Below the pieces are notes generated by a model, which worked only from the letters and a program-made list of their open reading frames with translations, did not search any database and was not told the DNA's origin. Positions 7,551 to 16,421 of a stretch of 45,300 nucleotides of DNA are shown here, one piece after another. Made by a program: the position numbers and the translations under genes. The stretch is from assembly GCA_937915825.1 (NCBI GenBank), contig CALGGT010000081.1, positions 1 through 45,300 of the forward strand, read 5' to 3'. Positions within the stretch are counted from its first letter, which is position 1. Each line of letters begins with the position of its first letter. The stretch comes from an uncultured Eubacterium sp. (GTDB taxonomy: Bacteria > Bacillota > Clostridia > Lachnospirales > Lachnospiraceae).

Positions 7551-9005
7551 ATGCAAGAACAAAAGAAAGATGTAGTAAAAGAGAATAAAATGGGCGTGAT
7601 GCCCGTTTCCAAATTATTATTGAGCATGGCATGGCCGATGATGCTGTCCATGCTCTTTCAAGCGTTTTATAACGTGGTGGACAGTATGTTCGTATCCCGT
7701 ATTACCACCGGGGAAATGATTTACGATGAAGCCGGCCAGTTCGTGTCGGCAGGTACCGATGCCATCAGCGCGCTGGGATTGGCGTTTCCCATGCAGATCA
7801 TTATCATTGGTATTTGCAATGGAATCGGTGTGGGAATGAATTCTGTGTTATCCCGGGCCTTAGGTGAGAAAAAGCAAAAGACAGTCAATGACGCCGCGGC
7901 TCATGGGGTAGTATTAATGTTTCTGGGATATCTTCTGGTTTTGCTCATGGGAATCTTCTTAGCCAAGCCTTTCATTATGGCACAAGGAGCGACAGGAAGA
8001 AAGCTGGAATACGGAATCACCTATCTTCGGATTGTTTCCTGTTTTTCCTTAGCCGTTAATATGGAGATCATCATGGAACGAATGCTGCAGTCCACCGGAC
8101 GGACCTTTTATTCCATGATCCCCCAGATCACCGGCGCCGTGATCAACTGTATTATGGATCCGATCCTGATCTACGGTTTATTAGGCGCGCCGAAGATGGG
8201 CGTGGCCGGTGCAGCGGCGGCTACGGTATTTGGTCAGGTGGTTGCTACCATCATCGGATTGTATTTGAATCGAACGAGAAATAAAGAAATCCACCTTACG
8301 CTGCGAGGATTCCGATTTGATCCAGCTATTTTAAAAGCAATTTTTACCGTAGGGGTTCCGGCTATGATCATGCAATCGGTGGGAGCCGTTATGAACTTTG
8401 CCATGAACCGCATTATCCTGGCTTTGAACTCCAGTGCGGTGGCAGTATTTACCGTTTATTATAAGCTGCAAAGTTTCTTCTTCATGCCGTTGTTCGGTAT
8501 GAGTAACGCCTTGATTCCCATTGTGGCATATAACTATGGGGCAGGCAAGAGAAAACGTGTGATCGGAGCCTTTAAAGTTAGTCTCTGTTATGCCTTTGGA
8601 TTGGCAATTCTTGGATTTTTAGCATTTGAGATCCTTCCGGGGACGCTCCTTAAGATCTTTAACACCGGGGATTCTACCTTGCTCACCCTAGGGGTGCCGG
8701 CGCTGCGAAAGATCGGTGTGCATTATTTGCTGGCCTGGTTTTGCATTATGGCGGGAACCATGTTTCAATCCTTGGGGAATGGGATCTACAGCATGATCGT
8801 TTCTATGGCAAGACAGTTGCTGGTTTTGCTCCCGGTGGCTTATATTTTCGGGAGGATCGGCGGAATCGACATGGTTTGGTGGTGCTTCCCGGTAGCGGAG
8901 GGAATGTCGGTGATCTGCAGTGTTTTCTTCTATACAAGAATTTATAAGAACATCATTAAAAATATTCCGGATCCCAGCGACCACAAGGAGGTGGCCGTCT
9001 CATGA
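7551..9005 (+). CDS. MATE family multidrug/metabolite exporter
   Basis: The 484-residue product is a polytopic membrane protein with about 12 predicted helices in two related halves, typical of MATE cation-coupled exporters. The first half contains MAWPMMLSMLFQAFYNVVDS, the usual MATE helix-1 pattern, and the second half repeats it around VGVPAMIMQSVGAVMNFAMN. The substrate cannot be told from sequence. The start has a weak A/G-rich ribosome binding site. Its last 4 bases overlap pth (ATGA), so the two genes are translationally coupled. Confidence 0.92.
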   Translation: MQEQKKDVVKENKMGVMPVSKLLLSMAWPMMLSMLFQAFYNVVDSMFVSRITTGEMIYDEAGQFVSAGTDAISALGLAFPMQIIIIGICNGIGVGMNSVLSRALGEKKQKTVNDAAAHGVVLMFLGYLLVLLMGIFLAKPFIMAQGATGRKLEYGITYLRIVSCFSLAVNMEIIMERMLQSTGRTFYSMIPQITGAVINCIMDPILIYGLLGAPKMGVAGAAAATVFGQVVATIIGLYLNRTRNKEIHLTLRGFRFDPAILKAIFTVGVPAMIMQSVGAVMNFAMNRIILALNSSAVAVFTVYYKLQSFFFMPLFGMSNALIPIVAYNYGAGKRKRVIGAFKVSLCYAFGLAILGFLAFEILPGTLLKIFNTGDSTLLTLGVPALRKIGVHYLLAWFCIMAGTMFQSLGNGIYSMIVSMARQLLVLLPVAYIFGRIGGIDMVWWCFPVAEGMSVICSVFFYTRIYKNIIKNIPDPSDHKEVAVS

Positions 9006-9574
9006 AGCTAATCGTAGGCTTAGGAAATCCCGGCAGGGAATATGCGGGAACCAGGCATAACATTGGATTTGGATTGGCCATTCGTCTGGCGGATCGTCAT
9101 CAGATCCCCCTGCGGGAGAATCAATGCAAGGCTGTATATGGGAAAGGGAGAATTCACGGAGAGAGTGTGATCATTGCGCAACCCATGACTTTTATGAATC
9201 TAAGCGGAGAAGCCGTACGGGGACTGGCGGATTATTATAAGATCTTGCCGGAGGATATTATTGTTGCGTCGGATGACATCGCGTTACCGGTGGGGCAGAT
9301 CCGGATCCGCAAAAAGGGGAGTGCGGGTGGTCATAACGGATTGAAGGATATTATCCGCCATCTGGGAACGGATGCGTTCATCCGAGTCCGGATCGGTGTA
9401 GGTGATAAGCCGGAGAATGGAAACCTGGTGCGCCATGTGCTGGGACGCTTATCCAAGACCGATGAGAAGATTATGGATGAAACATTAGAAGTGGCATGCG
9501 ATGCGGTAGAGGACATTCTACAAAACGGAGCGGAACATGCCATGAATTTATATAATAAAAAAGCAGGAACTTAA
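9002..9574 (+). CDS. pth: Peptidyl-tRNA hydrolase
   Basis: Pth cleaves peptidyl-tRNA that has dropped off ribosomes and recycles the tRNA. The 190-residue product has the full family pattern: KLIVGLGNPGREYAGTRHNIGF with the catalytic His in TRHN, QPMTFMNLSGEAV, SDDIALPVGQIRIR, and GSAGGHNGLKDI. A strong AAGGAGGTG (8985-8993) lies in the end of the preceding gene and the ATG overlaps its stop. mfd follows after 2 bases, the conserved pth-mfd pair of Firmicutes. Confidence 0.97.
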   Translation: MKLIVGLGNPGREYAGTRHNIGFGLAIRLADRHQIPLRENQCKAVYGKGRIHGESVIIAQPMTFMNLSGEAVRGLADYYKILPEDIIVASDDIALPVGQIRIRKKGSAGGHNGLKDIIRHLGTDAFIRVRIGVGDKPENGNLVRHVLGRLSKTDEKIMDETLEVACDAVEDILQNGAEHAMNLYNKKAGT

Positions 9575-9576
9575 TC

Positions 9577-12500
9577 GTGAATACTTTATTTTGGCCTTTG
9601 GAGGAGTTAGATGCCTACCGGGACGTCAAAGAACGGATGGAAAAGAATCAATATCCCGCGGAAATCTACGGGTGCATGGATTCCGGAAAGACCTATCTGA
9701 TGGCGGCTTTGGGAGGAAAAGGCCCTTATGTGATCGTCACTTATGATGAGATACGGGCAAAAGCAATCTGCGAAGAATTAAAAACTTATTATCACGAGGA
9801 TCGGATTTTCTATTATCCGGCAAAGGATATGATCTTTTACCGGGCGGATCTCCATGGCAACGCCATTGTCAGGGAGCGCCTGCGAACGTTAAGTGCGTTG
9901 CTGGATCAAAAAGATGTGATCGTGGTAACAACCATTGATGGAGGAATGAATCAAAGCCTCCCTTTTTCTGTTTATGAAAAAAATAAGATCAAGATCCACA
10001 CGGGAGACACGCTGTTGGAGGATTTCGTGGAAAAACTGGTAGAATTAGGATATTGCCACGTCGGTCAGGTATCCGAAGCCGGAGAATTTTCCCGAAGAGG
10101 GGATCTGATCGATGTTTTCCCTCTAACGGAGGAAAACCCGTATCGAATCGAGCTTTGGGGGGACGACGTAGATAACATTCGCATGATCGATGTGGAGACC
10201 CAGCGCTCCATCGAGCCGGTGGAGGAGATTTATGTAACGCCGGCGTTGGAGATCATCCTAACGGAAAGCGAGAAGGCTGCGGGGATGCACGCCATTCGCA
10301 AGGAACTGGCAGAGGAAGTGAAGGCACTGGAGGCTGGAAAGCACTACAAATACGCCAAAAAACTAACGGAACAGGTGGAAGAGTTCCTGGAATATTTAAC
10401 CATCAACCCTCAAATGGTCAATGTAGAAAGTTATTTACCTTTTTTTATCAAGAAACGTCAATCTTTTTTTGATTATATCAAAAGTCTTAAGATCCCGGTA
10501 TTTGTGGATGAAAAAGCCCGCTGTAAACGGCGTGCTGAAACGGTGGAATATGAGTTTTTGGATTCCATGAAGAATCGTCTGGAAATGGGGCAGGTTCTTC
10601 CGGGACAGATGGACGTTTTGTATGGAAGTCAGGGAGTCTTTGCGAAACTGGAGACATTACCCTGTATCTATTTTCATACCCTGAAATCAACGGAAGATTC
10701 CCTTCCCTCCTACGAAATCCCTACCGTTCAGGCCCCGTCCTACAACAAGAATTTCATGGAATTGGAAAAAGATCTAAAAAAATATTCCAAGCGGGGTTAC
10801 CGGGTACTGGTATTATCCGGATCTCTCACCAGAGCCCGTCGTCTCTTTACCCATTTAGACGATGCGGGGATCCATACGGTTTATAAAAGTGCCTGGGATG
10901 TTCGACTGAAACCGGGGGAGATTTTGATCAGCAAAGGGCAGTTAGGGCGAGGCTTTGAACTGCCTTCTTTGAAGTGGGTGGTGATCGGCGAAACGGATTT
11001 GTTCGGCCGAACGAGGAAGAAAAGACGTCGGAAATCCCAATACGACGGAGAGAGGATCCGGAGTTTTAGTGAGTTGAAGATCGGCGACTACGTGGTGCAT
11101 GAAAATCACGGGCTGGGGATCTATCAGGGACTGGAAAAGATTGAACAGAATCATGTGATCAAGGACTATTTAAAAGTTTCTTATGCGGAGGGAGGGAACT
11201 TATACATTCCTGCCACCTCGGTGGAACTGTTGCAAAAATACGCCTCCGCGGATGGGGAGAAAACCCCGAAGCTAAATAAATTACACTCCGGGGAGTGGAA
11301 GAAGACCAAGGGCAAAGTTAAGAAAGCGGTAGAGGATATTGCCAGGGAACTGGTGGCCTTGTATGCCAAACGGCAAAGTGGAACCGGGCATGCCTTTGAA
11401 CCGGACACGGTTTGGCAAAAAGAATTTGAAGAATTGTTTCCCTATGAAGAAACCGAGGATCAGGTAACCGCTATCGAAGATACCAAGCGGGATATGGAAA
11501 GTTCCAGGATCATGGATCGTCTGATCTGCGGAGATGTAGGATTCGGGAAAACGGAAGTGGCGATCCGGGCGGCGTTTAAGGCGGTTATGGACTCCAAACA
11601 GGTTGCCATGCTGGTGCCTACGACGATCTTAGCCAGCCAGCATTATACCACGTTTAAAGAACGGATGCGGGATTTTGGCGTGGAAGTGGAATTGTTATGC
11701 CGTTTGCGTACCCCGGCGGAGCAGCGGGTGATCATGGGAAAGGTCCGGAAAGGCTCGGTGGATATCCTGATCGGTACCCATAAAATATTAAATAAGGTTC
11801 TGGAATTCAAGGATTTAGGCCTTTTGATCATCGACGAAGAGCAACGCTTCGGTGTAAAACAAAAAGAAAAACTAAAAGAGTTAAATACCCGGGTGGACGT
11901 ATTAACCTTATCGGCCACCCCCATTCCCAGAACCCTTCATATGAGCCTGGTGGGAATCCGGGATATGAGTTTGCTGGAAGAACCGCCGATGGATCGAATG
12001 CCCATCCAAACCTTCGTGATGGAATCGGATCAGGAAATGGTCCGAGAAGCCATTGTCCGGGAGATCGCCCGGGGCGGGCAGGTGTATTTTGTACACAACC
12101 GGGTGGCAGACATTGACCGGGTAGCCGCGGAAGTTCAGGCGATGGTGCCGGAGATCACGGTTCGTTATGCCCATGGTCAAATGGGGGAGAAGGAATTGGA
12201 GGATGTTATGTTTTCCTTTATCCAGGGAGATACCCAGGTGCTGGTGTCTACCACCATTGTGGAAGCGGGTTTGGATATTCCCAATGTAAACACCATTATC
12301 ATTAACGATGCCGAGCGGTTCGGGCTGTCGCAGTTATACCAGCTCCGGGGGCGTGTAGGACGTTCCAACCGGGTGGCTTACGCCTTTTTGTTCTATCGCA
12401 GGGATAAGATCCTCAAAGAAGAGGCGGAAAAAAGGCTGGCTGCCATTAAGGAATTTACGGATTTGGGGTCCGGTGTGAAAATCTCCATGCGGGATCTGGA

Positions 12501-13104
12501 GATACGAGGGGCCGGAAACCTTCTAGGCGCTAAGCAGCATGGTCATATGGAAGCGGTGGGGTACGATCTGTATTGCAAAATGTTAAACCATGAGATCAAA
12601 CGGTTAAAGGGAACTTCGGATGTGGAGGGAGAATTTGAAACCACCATTGATCTGCGAGTGGACGGATATATTCCGGTGGAATACATTCCCAATGAAATTC
12701 AGAAACTGGAATTCTATAAAAGAATTGCCGAGATCGAAACCCCGGAAGAACAGGAAGATATGCTGGAGGAATTGCAGGATCGCTTTGGAACGCCGCCCAG
12801 GGAGCTAAAAACCTTACTGGAGGTGTCGGTTATGAAGGCAGAAGCCCATAAATTATACATTTCCGAAGTAAAGCAGGTGCGAAACGAGGTAGAAATATGG
12901 TTTACCAAGGACGCGCCGATTCTGGTGGACCGGATCGCAGGGCTCTTACAAAGTTATCATCCTTTAATTGTATTTCGCCCTATGCCCCAATCCCATTTTG
13001 CCTATCAATTAACCGGGGCACCCATTGAGGAACAGGTGAAAAATCTGATTCCCGTTTTTTCCTCCATTATTGAGAAAGGGAAAAATCAAGAAGGAATCAA
13101 ATAG
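9577..13104 (+). CDS. mfd: Transcription-repair coupling factor Mfd
   Basis: Mfd removes RNA polymerase stalled at DNA lesions and recruits UvrA. The 1175-residue product has the expected order: UvrB-like module at the N-terminus, RNA polymerase-interacting domain (KIGDYVVHENHGLGIYQGL), superfamily 2 helicase motor with Walker A GDVGFGKT (652-659), DEEQ box, SATPIPRTLHMS and QLRGRVGRS, then the TRCF C-terminal domain. The start is GTG at 9577, 2 bases after pth, with AGGA just upstream. Length is normal for the family. Confidence 0.97.
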   Translation: MNTLFWPLEELDAYRDVKERMEKNQYPAEIYGCMDSGKTYLMAALGGKGPYVIVTYDEIRAKAICEELKTYYHEDRIFYYPAKDMIFYRADLHGNAIVRERLRTLSALLDQKDVIVVTTIDGGMNQSLPFSVYEKNKIKIHTGDTLLEDFVEKLVELGYCHVGQVSEAGEFSRRGDLIDVFPLTEENPYRIELWGDDVDNIRMIDVETQRSIEPVEEIYVTPALEIILTESEKAAGMHAIRKELAEEVKALEAGKHYKYAKKLTEQVEEFLEYLTINPQMVNVESYLPFFIKKRQSFFDYIKSLKIPVFVDEKARCKRRAETVEYEFLDSMKNRLEMGQVLPGQMDVLYGSQGVFAKLETLPCIYFHTLKSTEDSLPSYEIPTVQAPSYNKNFMELEKDLKKYSKRGYRVLVLSGSLTRARRLFTHLDDAGIHTVYKSAWDVRLKPGEILISKGQLGRGFELPSLKWVVIGETDLFGRTRKKRRRKSQYDGERIRSFSELKIGDYVVHENHGLGIYQGLEKIEQNHVIKDYLKVSYAEGGNLYIPATSVELLQKYASADGEKTPKLNKLHSGEWKKTKGKVKKAVEDIARELVALYAKRQSGTGHAFEPDTVWQKEFEELFPYEETEDQVTAIEDTKRDMESSRIMDRLICGDVGFGKTEVAIRAAFKAVMDSKQVAMLVPTTILASQHYTTFKERMRDFGVEVELLCRLRTPAEQRVIMGKVRKGSVDILIGTHKILNKVLEFKDLGLLIIDEEQRFGVKQKEKLKELNTRVDVLTLSATPIPRTLHMSLVGIRDMSLLEEPPMDRMPIQTFVMESDQEMVREAIVREIARGGQVYFVHNRVADIDRVAAEVQAMVPEITVRYAHGQMGEKELEDVMFSFIQGDTQVLVSTTIVEAGLDIPNVNTIIINDAERFGLSQLYQLRGRVGRSNRVAYAFLFYRRDKILKEEAEKRLAAIKEFTDLGSGVKISMRDLEIRGAGNLLGAKQHGHMEAVGYDLYCKMLNHEIKRLKGTSDVEGEFETTIDLRVDGYIPVEYIPNEIQKLEFYKRIAEIETPEEQEDMLEELQDRFGTPPRELKTLLEVSVMKAEAHKLYISEVKQVRNEVEIWFTKDAPILVDRIAGLLQSYHPLIVFRPMPQSHFAYQLTGAPIEEQVKNLIPVFSSIIEKGKNQEGIK

Positions 13105-13186
13105 GGCAAGAAACTAAGAAAGAAGCGAGCAGATCGTGAATGGTAAGAGTTATGAAAGAACGGAATCGAGAAAGGACGAACAGGTC

Positions 13187-14161
13187 ATGAATGGGAAAAG
13201 AATCATACGGAGACTTCTCCCCCTTTGCCTGATCCTGGGTGTGGGGGTATCCGGTCTGACCGGATGCCATGGCAGGAAAAATGGCAGCGGAGATCCGAAG
13301 GTGCAAAAAGCGCATGCCGTGGACCGGGGAAAATTAAAAGATAAATCGGTGGTCATTTCCGTGGGGGACACGACAGTTACCTACGCGGAATATTTAACCT
13401 ACCAATGGTTGCTGCAAACGCCGTTAAAGACCGCGTATCCGGATGCATTATGGAATTATGAGTTCCAGGGGAAATCCATGGATCAGGAGAGTCTGGAGGA
13501 ACTTCTAAAGACGATCATCCAGATTAAGATCCTGGTCAAGGAATCGGACGGAAACAACGTTAGCCTTGGGGTCGATGAGATCAAAGACATGGACCATAAG
13601 GCGGATGAGTTATATGCTTCCATCCCGGAGGATGAGGTAAAGAATTATAAGATCTCCAAGGAATTATTACATCGCATCTACGAGGAGAATAACCTGGCCG
13701 TGAAAATGTACGAGGTTTGGGGGAAGGATGTTGGGGGAGAAGGAACCGAGGCGGAAAAGATTCAAAAAGTAACCTGGGAATTCACCCCGGAGGACAAAGA
13801 AGAAAAATACAACGAGGCGAAAGCCTGGGCGGATGGGCGAGCGTCTTATGCCGGGAATTTTATGAGCTATGCCGCCCAAACCGGAAAACTGGCCAAAGAG
13901 GAATATGTGGGAGATCTGGACAAGGATGAAACCCTTCACAAGGAAGCGTTGCTCCTGGAAAAAGGGGGTATGGCAGGACCGGTGGAAACCGAAGATGCGT
14001 ATGTGGTTTTGTCTTTGGTCGATAAGAACAGCAAAGCCGTTTTGGAAACCTACCAAAGTCAGATCTTATCCATTCGACAAAGAGAAAATTTTGTGACGGT
14101 TTATGAGATACGGGCTCAAAAATATGAAGTGAAAGTCAGTCACTCGCTGGTTCAAAAATAA
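13187..14161 (+). CDS. PrsA/SurA-like peptidyl-prolyl isomerase lipoprotein
   Basis: The 324-residue product is a predicted lipoprotein: a basic, hydrophobic signal peptide ends in the lipobox LTGC (Cys about residue 26). The mature part has a SurA-type N-terminal helical region (VISVGDTTVTYAEYL, then EELLKTIIQIKILVKE) and a divergent C-terminal parvulin-like region. It is probably an extracytoplasmic foldase, but catalytic residues of parvulins are not clear, so it may act only as a chaperone. The ATG at 13187 is preferred to a GTG at 13136 because AAAGGA lies at 13171-13176 and the signal peptide begins here. mfd-foldase adjacency is common in Firmicutes. Confidence 0.8.
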   Translation: MNGKRIIRRLLPLCLILGVGVSGLTGCHGRKNGSGDPKVQKAHAVDRGKLKDKSVVISVGDTTVTYAEYLTYQWLLQTPLKTAYPDALWNYEFQGKSMDQESLEELLKTIIQIKILVKESDGNNVSLGVDEIKDMDHKADELYASIPEDEVKNYKISKELLHRIYEENNLAVKMYEVWGKDVGGEGTEAEKIQKVTWEFTPEDKEEKYNEAKAWADGRASYAGNFMSYAAQTGKLAKEEYVGDLDKDETLHKEALLLEKGGMAGPVETEDAYVVLSLVDKNSKAVLETYQSQILSIRQRENFVTVYEIRAQKYEVKVSHSLVQK

Positions 14162-14180
14162 ACCGGGAAAGGAGAACGCC

Positions 14181-15716
14181 ATGAGAGAAAGCGGAATTTT
14201 ACTGCCGGTGGCAAGTCTTGCATCCGAATATGGAATTGGATGTTTCGATGTTGCGGCGTATGAATTTGTGGATCGTTTGGAGGAAATGGGACAATCCGTA
14301 TGGCAAATCCTACCGGTGGGACCTACCGGGTACGGGGATTCTCCCTATCAATCGTTCTCCACATTTGCGGGAAATCCTTATTTTCTGTCCTTAAAGGATT
14401 TTATCTCCCGGGGATGGCTTACGGAGGAACAGGTAAAGAAAGCAGATCTGGAAGGAAAGGCCGGTAAGATCGATTATCACAAACAATATAAGAACCGGTT
14501 TCCTTTGCTACGAACCGCCTACCGGAACAGCCACATTCAGGAGGATAAAGAATTTCTGGCGTTTCTACAGCGGGAAGAGGACTGGCTCTTCGATTACGGG
14601 CTTTTTATGGCGATCAAGGACGCGAAGGACGGAGCGTCTTATCAGACCTGGGAGGAAGAGATCCGACGCCATGAGCCGGATGCTGTGGCAAAATACACAA
14701 AACTTTATGAGGATGAAATCTTATTTTATGAATTTCTCCAGTACGAATTTGAACGACAATGGCAGCGGTTAAAGAACTATGCCAATCGGAAAGGAATTCG
14801 CATTTTCGGGGATATTCCCATCTATGTTGCGGCCGACAGCGCCGACACCTGGAGTCATCCGGAATTGTTTCAGCTGGATGACCGCCTGGTGCCTGTGGCC
14901 GTAGCCGGTTGTCCGCCGGACGCTTTTTCAGAAACCGGTCAGTTATGGGGAAACCCCTTGTATCGCTGGGAAAAGCATAAGGAAGAAGGGTACGCCTGGT
15001 GGATCAAGCGGATGGAACACGCCTTTCTTCGTTATGATATGCTTCGGATCGATCATTTTCGAGGATTTCATCAATATTATTCCATTCCCTATGGAGAAGC
15101 AACCGCCGTGAACGGGCACTGGGAGGATGGCCCGGGTTTAGCGGTCTTTGAAGAAGTAAAAAAAGCGTTGGGAGAAAAGAAAATTATTGCGGAGGATCTG
15201 GGCTTTTTAACCGACGGTGTAAAGGAAATGTTAGCCCAGTCCGGCTTCCCCGGAATGAAGGTATTACAATTTGCCTTTGACGCCCGGGAGGAAAGCGATT
15301 ATATGCCTCACAATTATGAGAGAAACTGTGTGGTCTATACGGGGACTCATGATAATCCCCCGACCATGGCCTGGTGGGAGGAGTTAAGCTCCGGGGATTT
15401 AGGTGTAGCGCTCCGGTATTTGTCCCTCCCTTCCCGGGGACTTTTGTCAGCGGATTGGAGCCAGATCAAATCCAGGAAAGTTCGGGAAGAATTAACCAGA
15501 CAACTGGTGATCCTTGCGATGCGAAGTGTGGGGGATCTGTGCATCATCCCCATAGCGGACTATTTGCTTCTGGAAGAGGAGGCCCGGATCAACACGCCGT
15601 CCACCTTAGGCGGAAACTGGGAATGGCGCATGGGAGAAAAGGACCTAACGCCGGGAATTTTAGAATATGTAAGGCGGCTAACGAAGCGTTACGGACGAGA
15701 AAGGAAATCAACATGA
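14181..15716 (+). CDS. malQ: 4-alpha-glucanotransferase (amylomaltase)
   Basis: MalQ is a GH77 enzyme that transfers alpha-1,4-glucan segments between maltodextrins, releasing glucose, in the cytoplasm. The 511-residue product starts RESGILLPVASLASEYGIG and contains WQILPVGPTGYGDSPYQSFS, the nucleophile motif LRIDHFRGF, the acid/base motif IAEDLGF and GTHDNPPT with the transition-state Asp. Length fits the short bacterial type. AAAGGAGA lies 7 bases ahead of the ATG. It is 19 bases after the foldase gene and overlaps the next gene by 4 bases. Confidence 0.97.
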   Translation: MRESGILLPVASLASEYGIGCFDVAAYEFVDRLEEMGQSVWQILPVGPTGYGDSPYQSFSTFAGNPYFLSLKDFISRGWLTEEQVKKADLEGKAGKIDYHKQYKNRFPLLRTAYRNSHIQEDKEFLAFLQREEDWLFDYGLFMAIKDAKDGASYQTWEEEIRRHEPDAVAKYTKLYEDEILFYEFLQYEFERQWQRLKNYANRKGIRIFGDIPIYVAADSADTWSHPELFQLDDRLVPVAVAGCPPDAFSETGQLWGNPLYRWEKHKEEGYAWWIKRMEHAFLRYDMLRIDHFRGFHQYYSIPYGEATAVNGHWEDGPGLAVFEEVKKALGEKKIIAEDLGFLTDGVKEMLAQSGFPGMKVLQFAFDAREESDYMPHNYERNCVVYTGTHDNPPTMAWWEELSSGDLGVALRYLSLPSRGLLSADWSQIKSRKVREELTRQLVILAMRSVGDLCIIPIADYLLLEEEARINTPSTLGGNWEWRMGEKDLTPGILEYVRRLTKRYGRERKST

Positions 15717-16342
15717 AAGAACGTGGAACGAAAATCGGTCTGGGACTGGTAAGCATTCTTCTGGTGGCAGGAGCGTTACTCTGCTATATACGATATTATC
15801 TATATTTTGACATTCCGGCTTGTATGATATACCTGCCGATCCTGGGAGGAATCGCTACGGCGCTTTTCGGAAAATACGGATGGCTGATCCTTCCGGTAAA
15901 CGGAATCTTAGATATCTGTTATCAAATGGTGGAAGGGCGGAGAAATACCTTTGGCGTTGTGGATATGTCCAAGCCGCAGCTGATCTTAAATATCCTGCCC
16001 CCGGTTCTCATGCTTTTGGCCCTGGGATGCGCCGGCGGGATCTTGATCCATATGGCCATTGCGAAGAAAGGAAAACGGTTGGCGCTGATCCCGGTGGGAT
16101 TGATTCTTGTGTTCGGCGTGGGAGGGGTATTTTTTCATAATCCCTTCTATCCGGTAGCGGCCCAGCTCTCCTTAAACAATTATGCGAAAAAATACGACGT
16201 TTCCGACTATCCGGTGGAACGGGTGGAAATTTTCTTTAGCCAAAACACCTTGGAATACGAAGGCAGGGTGGTAAAAGTCGATGGAAAGATCTATCCCCTG
16301 TATCATCATAAAAAGACCGGAAAAGTAACAGAAGGAAATTGA
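15713..16342 (+). CDS. Unknown membrane protein
   Basis: I do not recognise this 209-residue protein. It has four likely membrane segments (about residues 7-27, 28-50, 85-105 and 115-135) and a C-terminal extracytoplasmic part of about 70 residues with the segment DYPVERVEIFFSQNTLEYEG. The ATG overlaps the malQ stop (ATGA), so it is translationally coupled to malQ. The next promoter's -35 box lies over its stop codon. No function is proposed. Confidence 0.8.
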   Translation: MKERGTKIGLGLVSILLVAGALLCYIRYYLYFDIPACMIYLPILGGIATALFGKYGWLILPVNGILDICYQMVEGRRNTFGVVDMSKPQLILNILPPVLMLLALGCAGGILIHMAIAKKGKRLALIPVGLILVFGVGGVFFHNPFYPVAAQLSLNNYAKKYDVSDYPVERVEIFFSQNTLEYEGRVVKVDGKIYPLYHHKKTGKVTEGN

Positions 16343-16367
16343 CGAAATAAGAATTTAGCTATATAAT
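16339..16367 (+). promoter_or_regulatory. Promoter for the arylsulfotransferase-like gene and tmcAL
   Basis: TTGACG (16339-16344) and TATAAT (16362-16367) are separated by 17 bases. The -35 box overlaps the stop codon of the preceding gene. The start codon of the driven gene is 54 bases downstream. Confidence 0.85.
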
Positions 16368-16421
16368 GTAGTCGTGTGTAGACATCCGTTTGGTGGGAAA
16401 ATACCTTTAGGGGGATAAAGC

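Noticed and set aside
15374..15712. Possible 113-residue N-terminal extension of the small membrane protein
   Set aside because: The extension reads malQ in another frame. The ATG at 15713 with the ATGA overlap and a hydrophobic N-terminal helix is the natural start.
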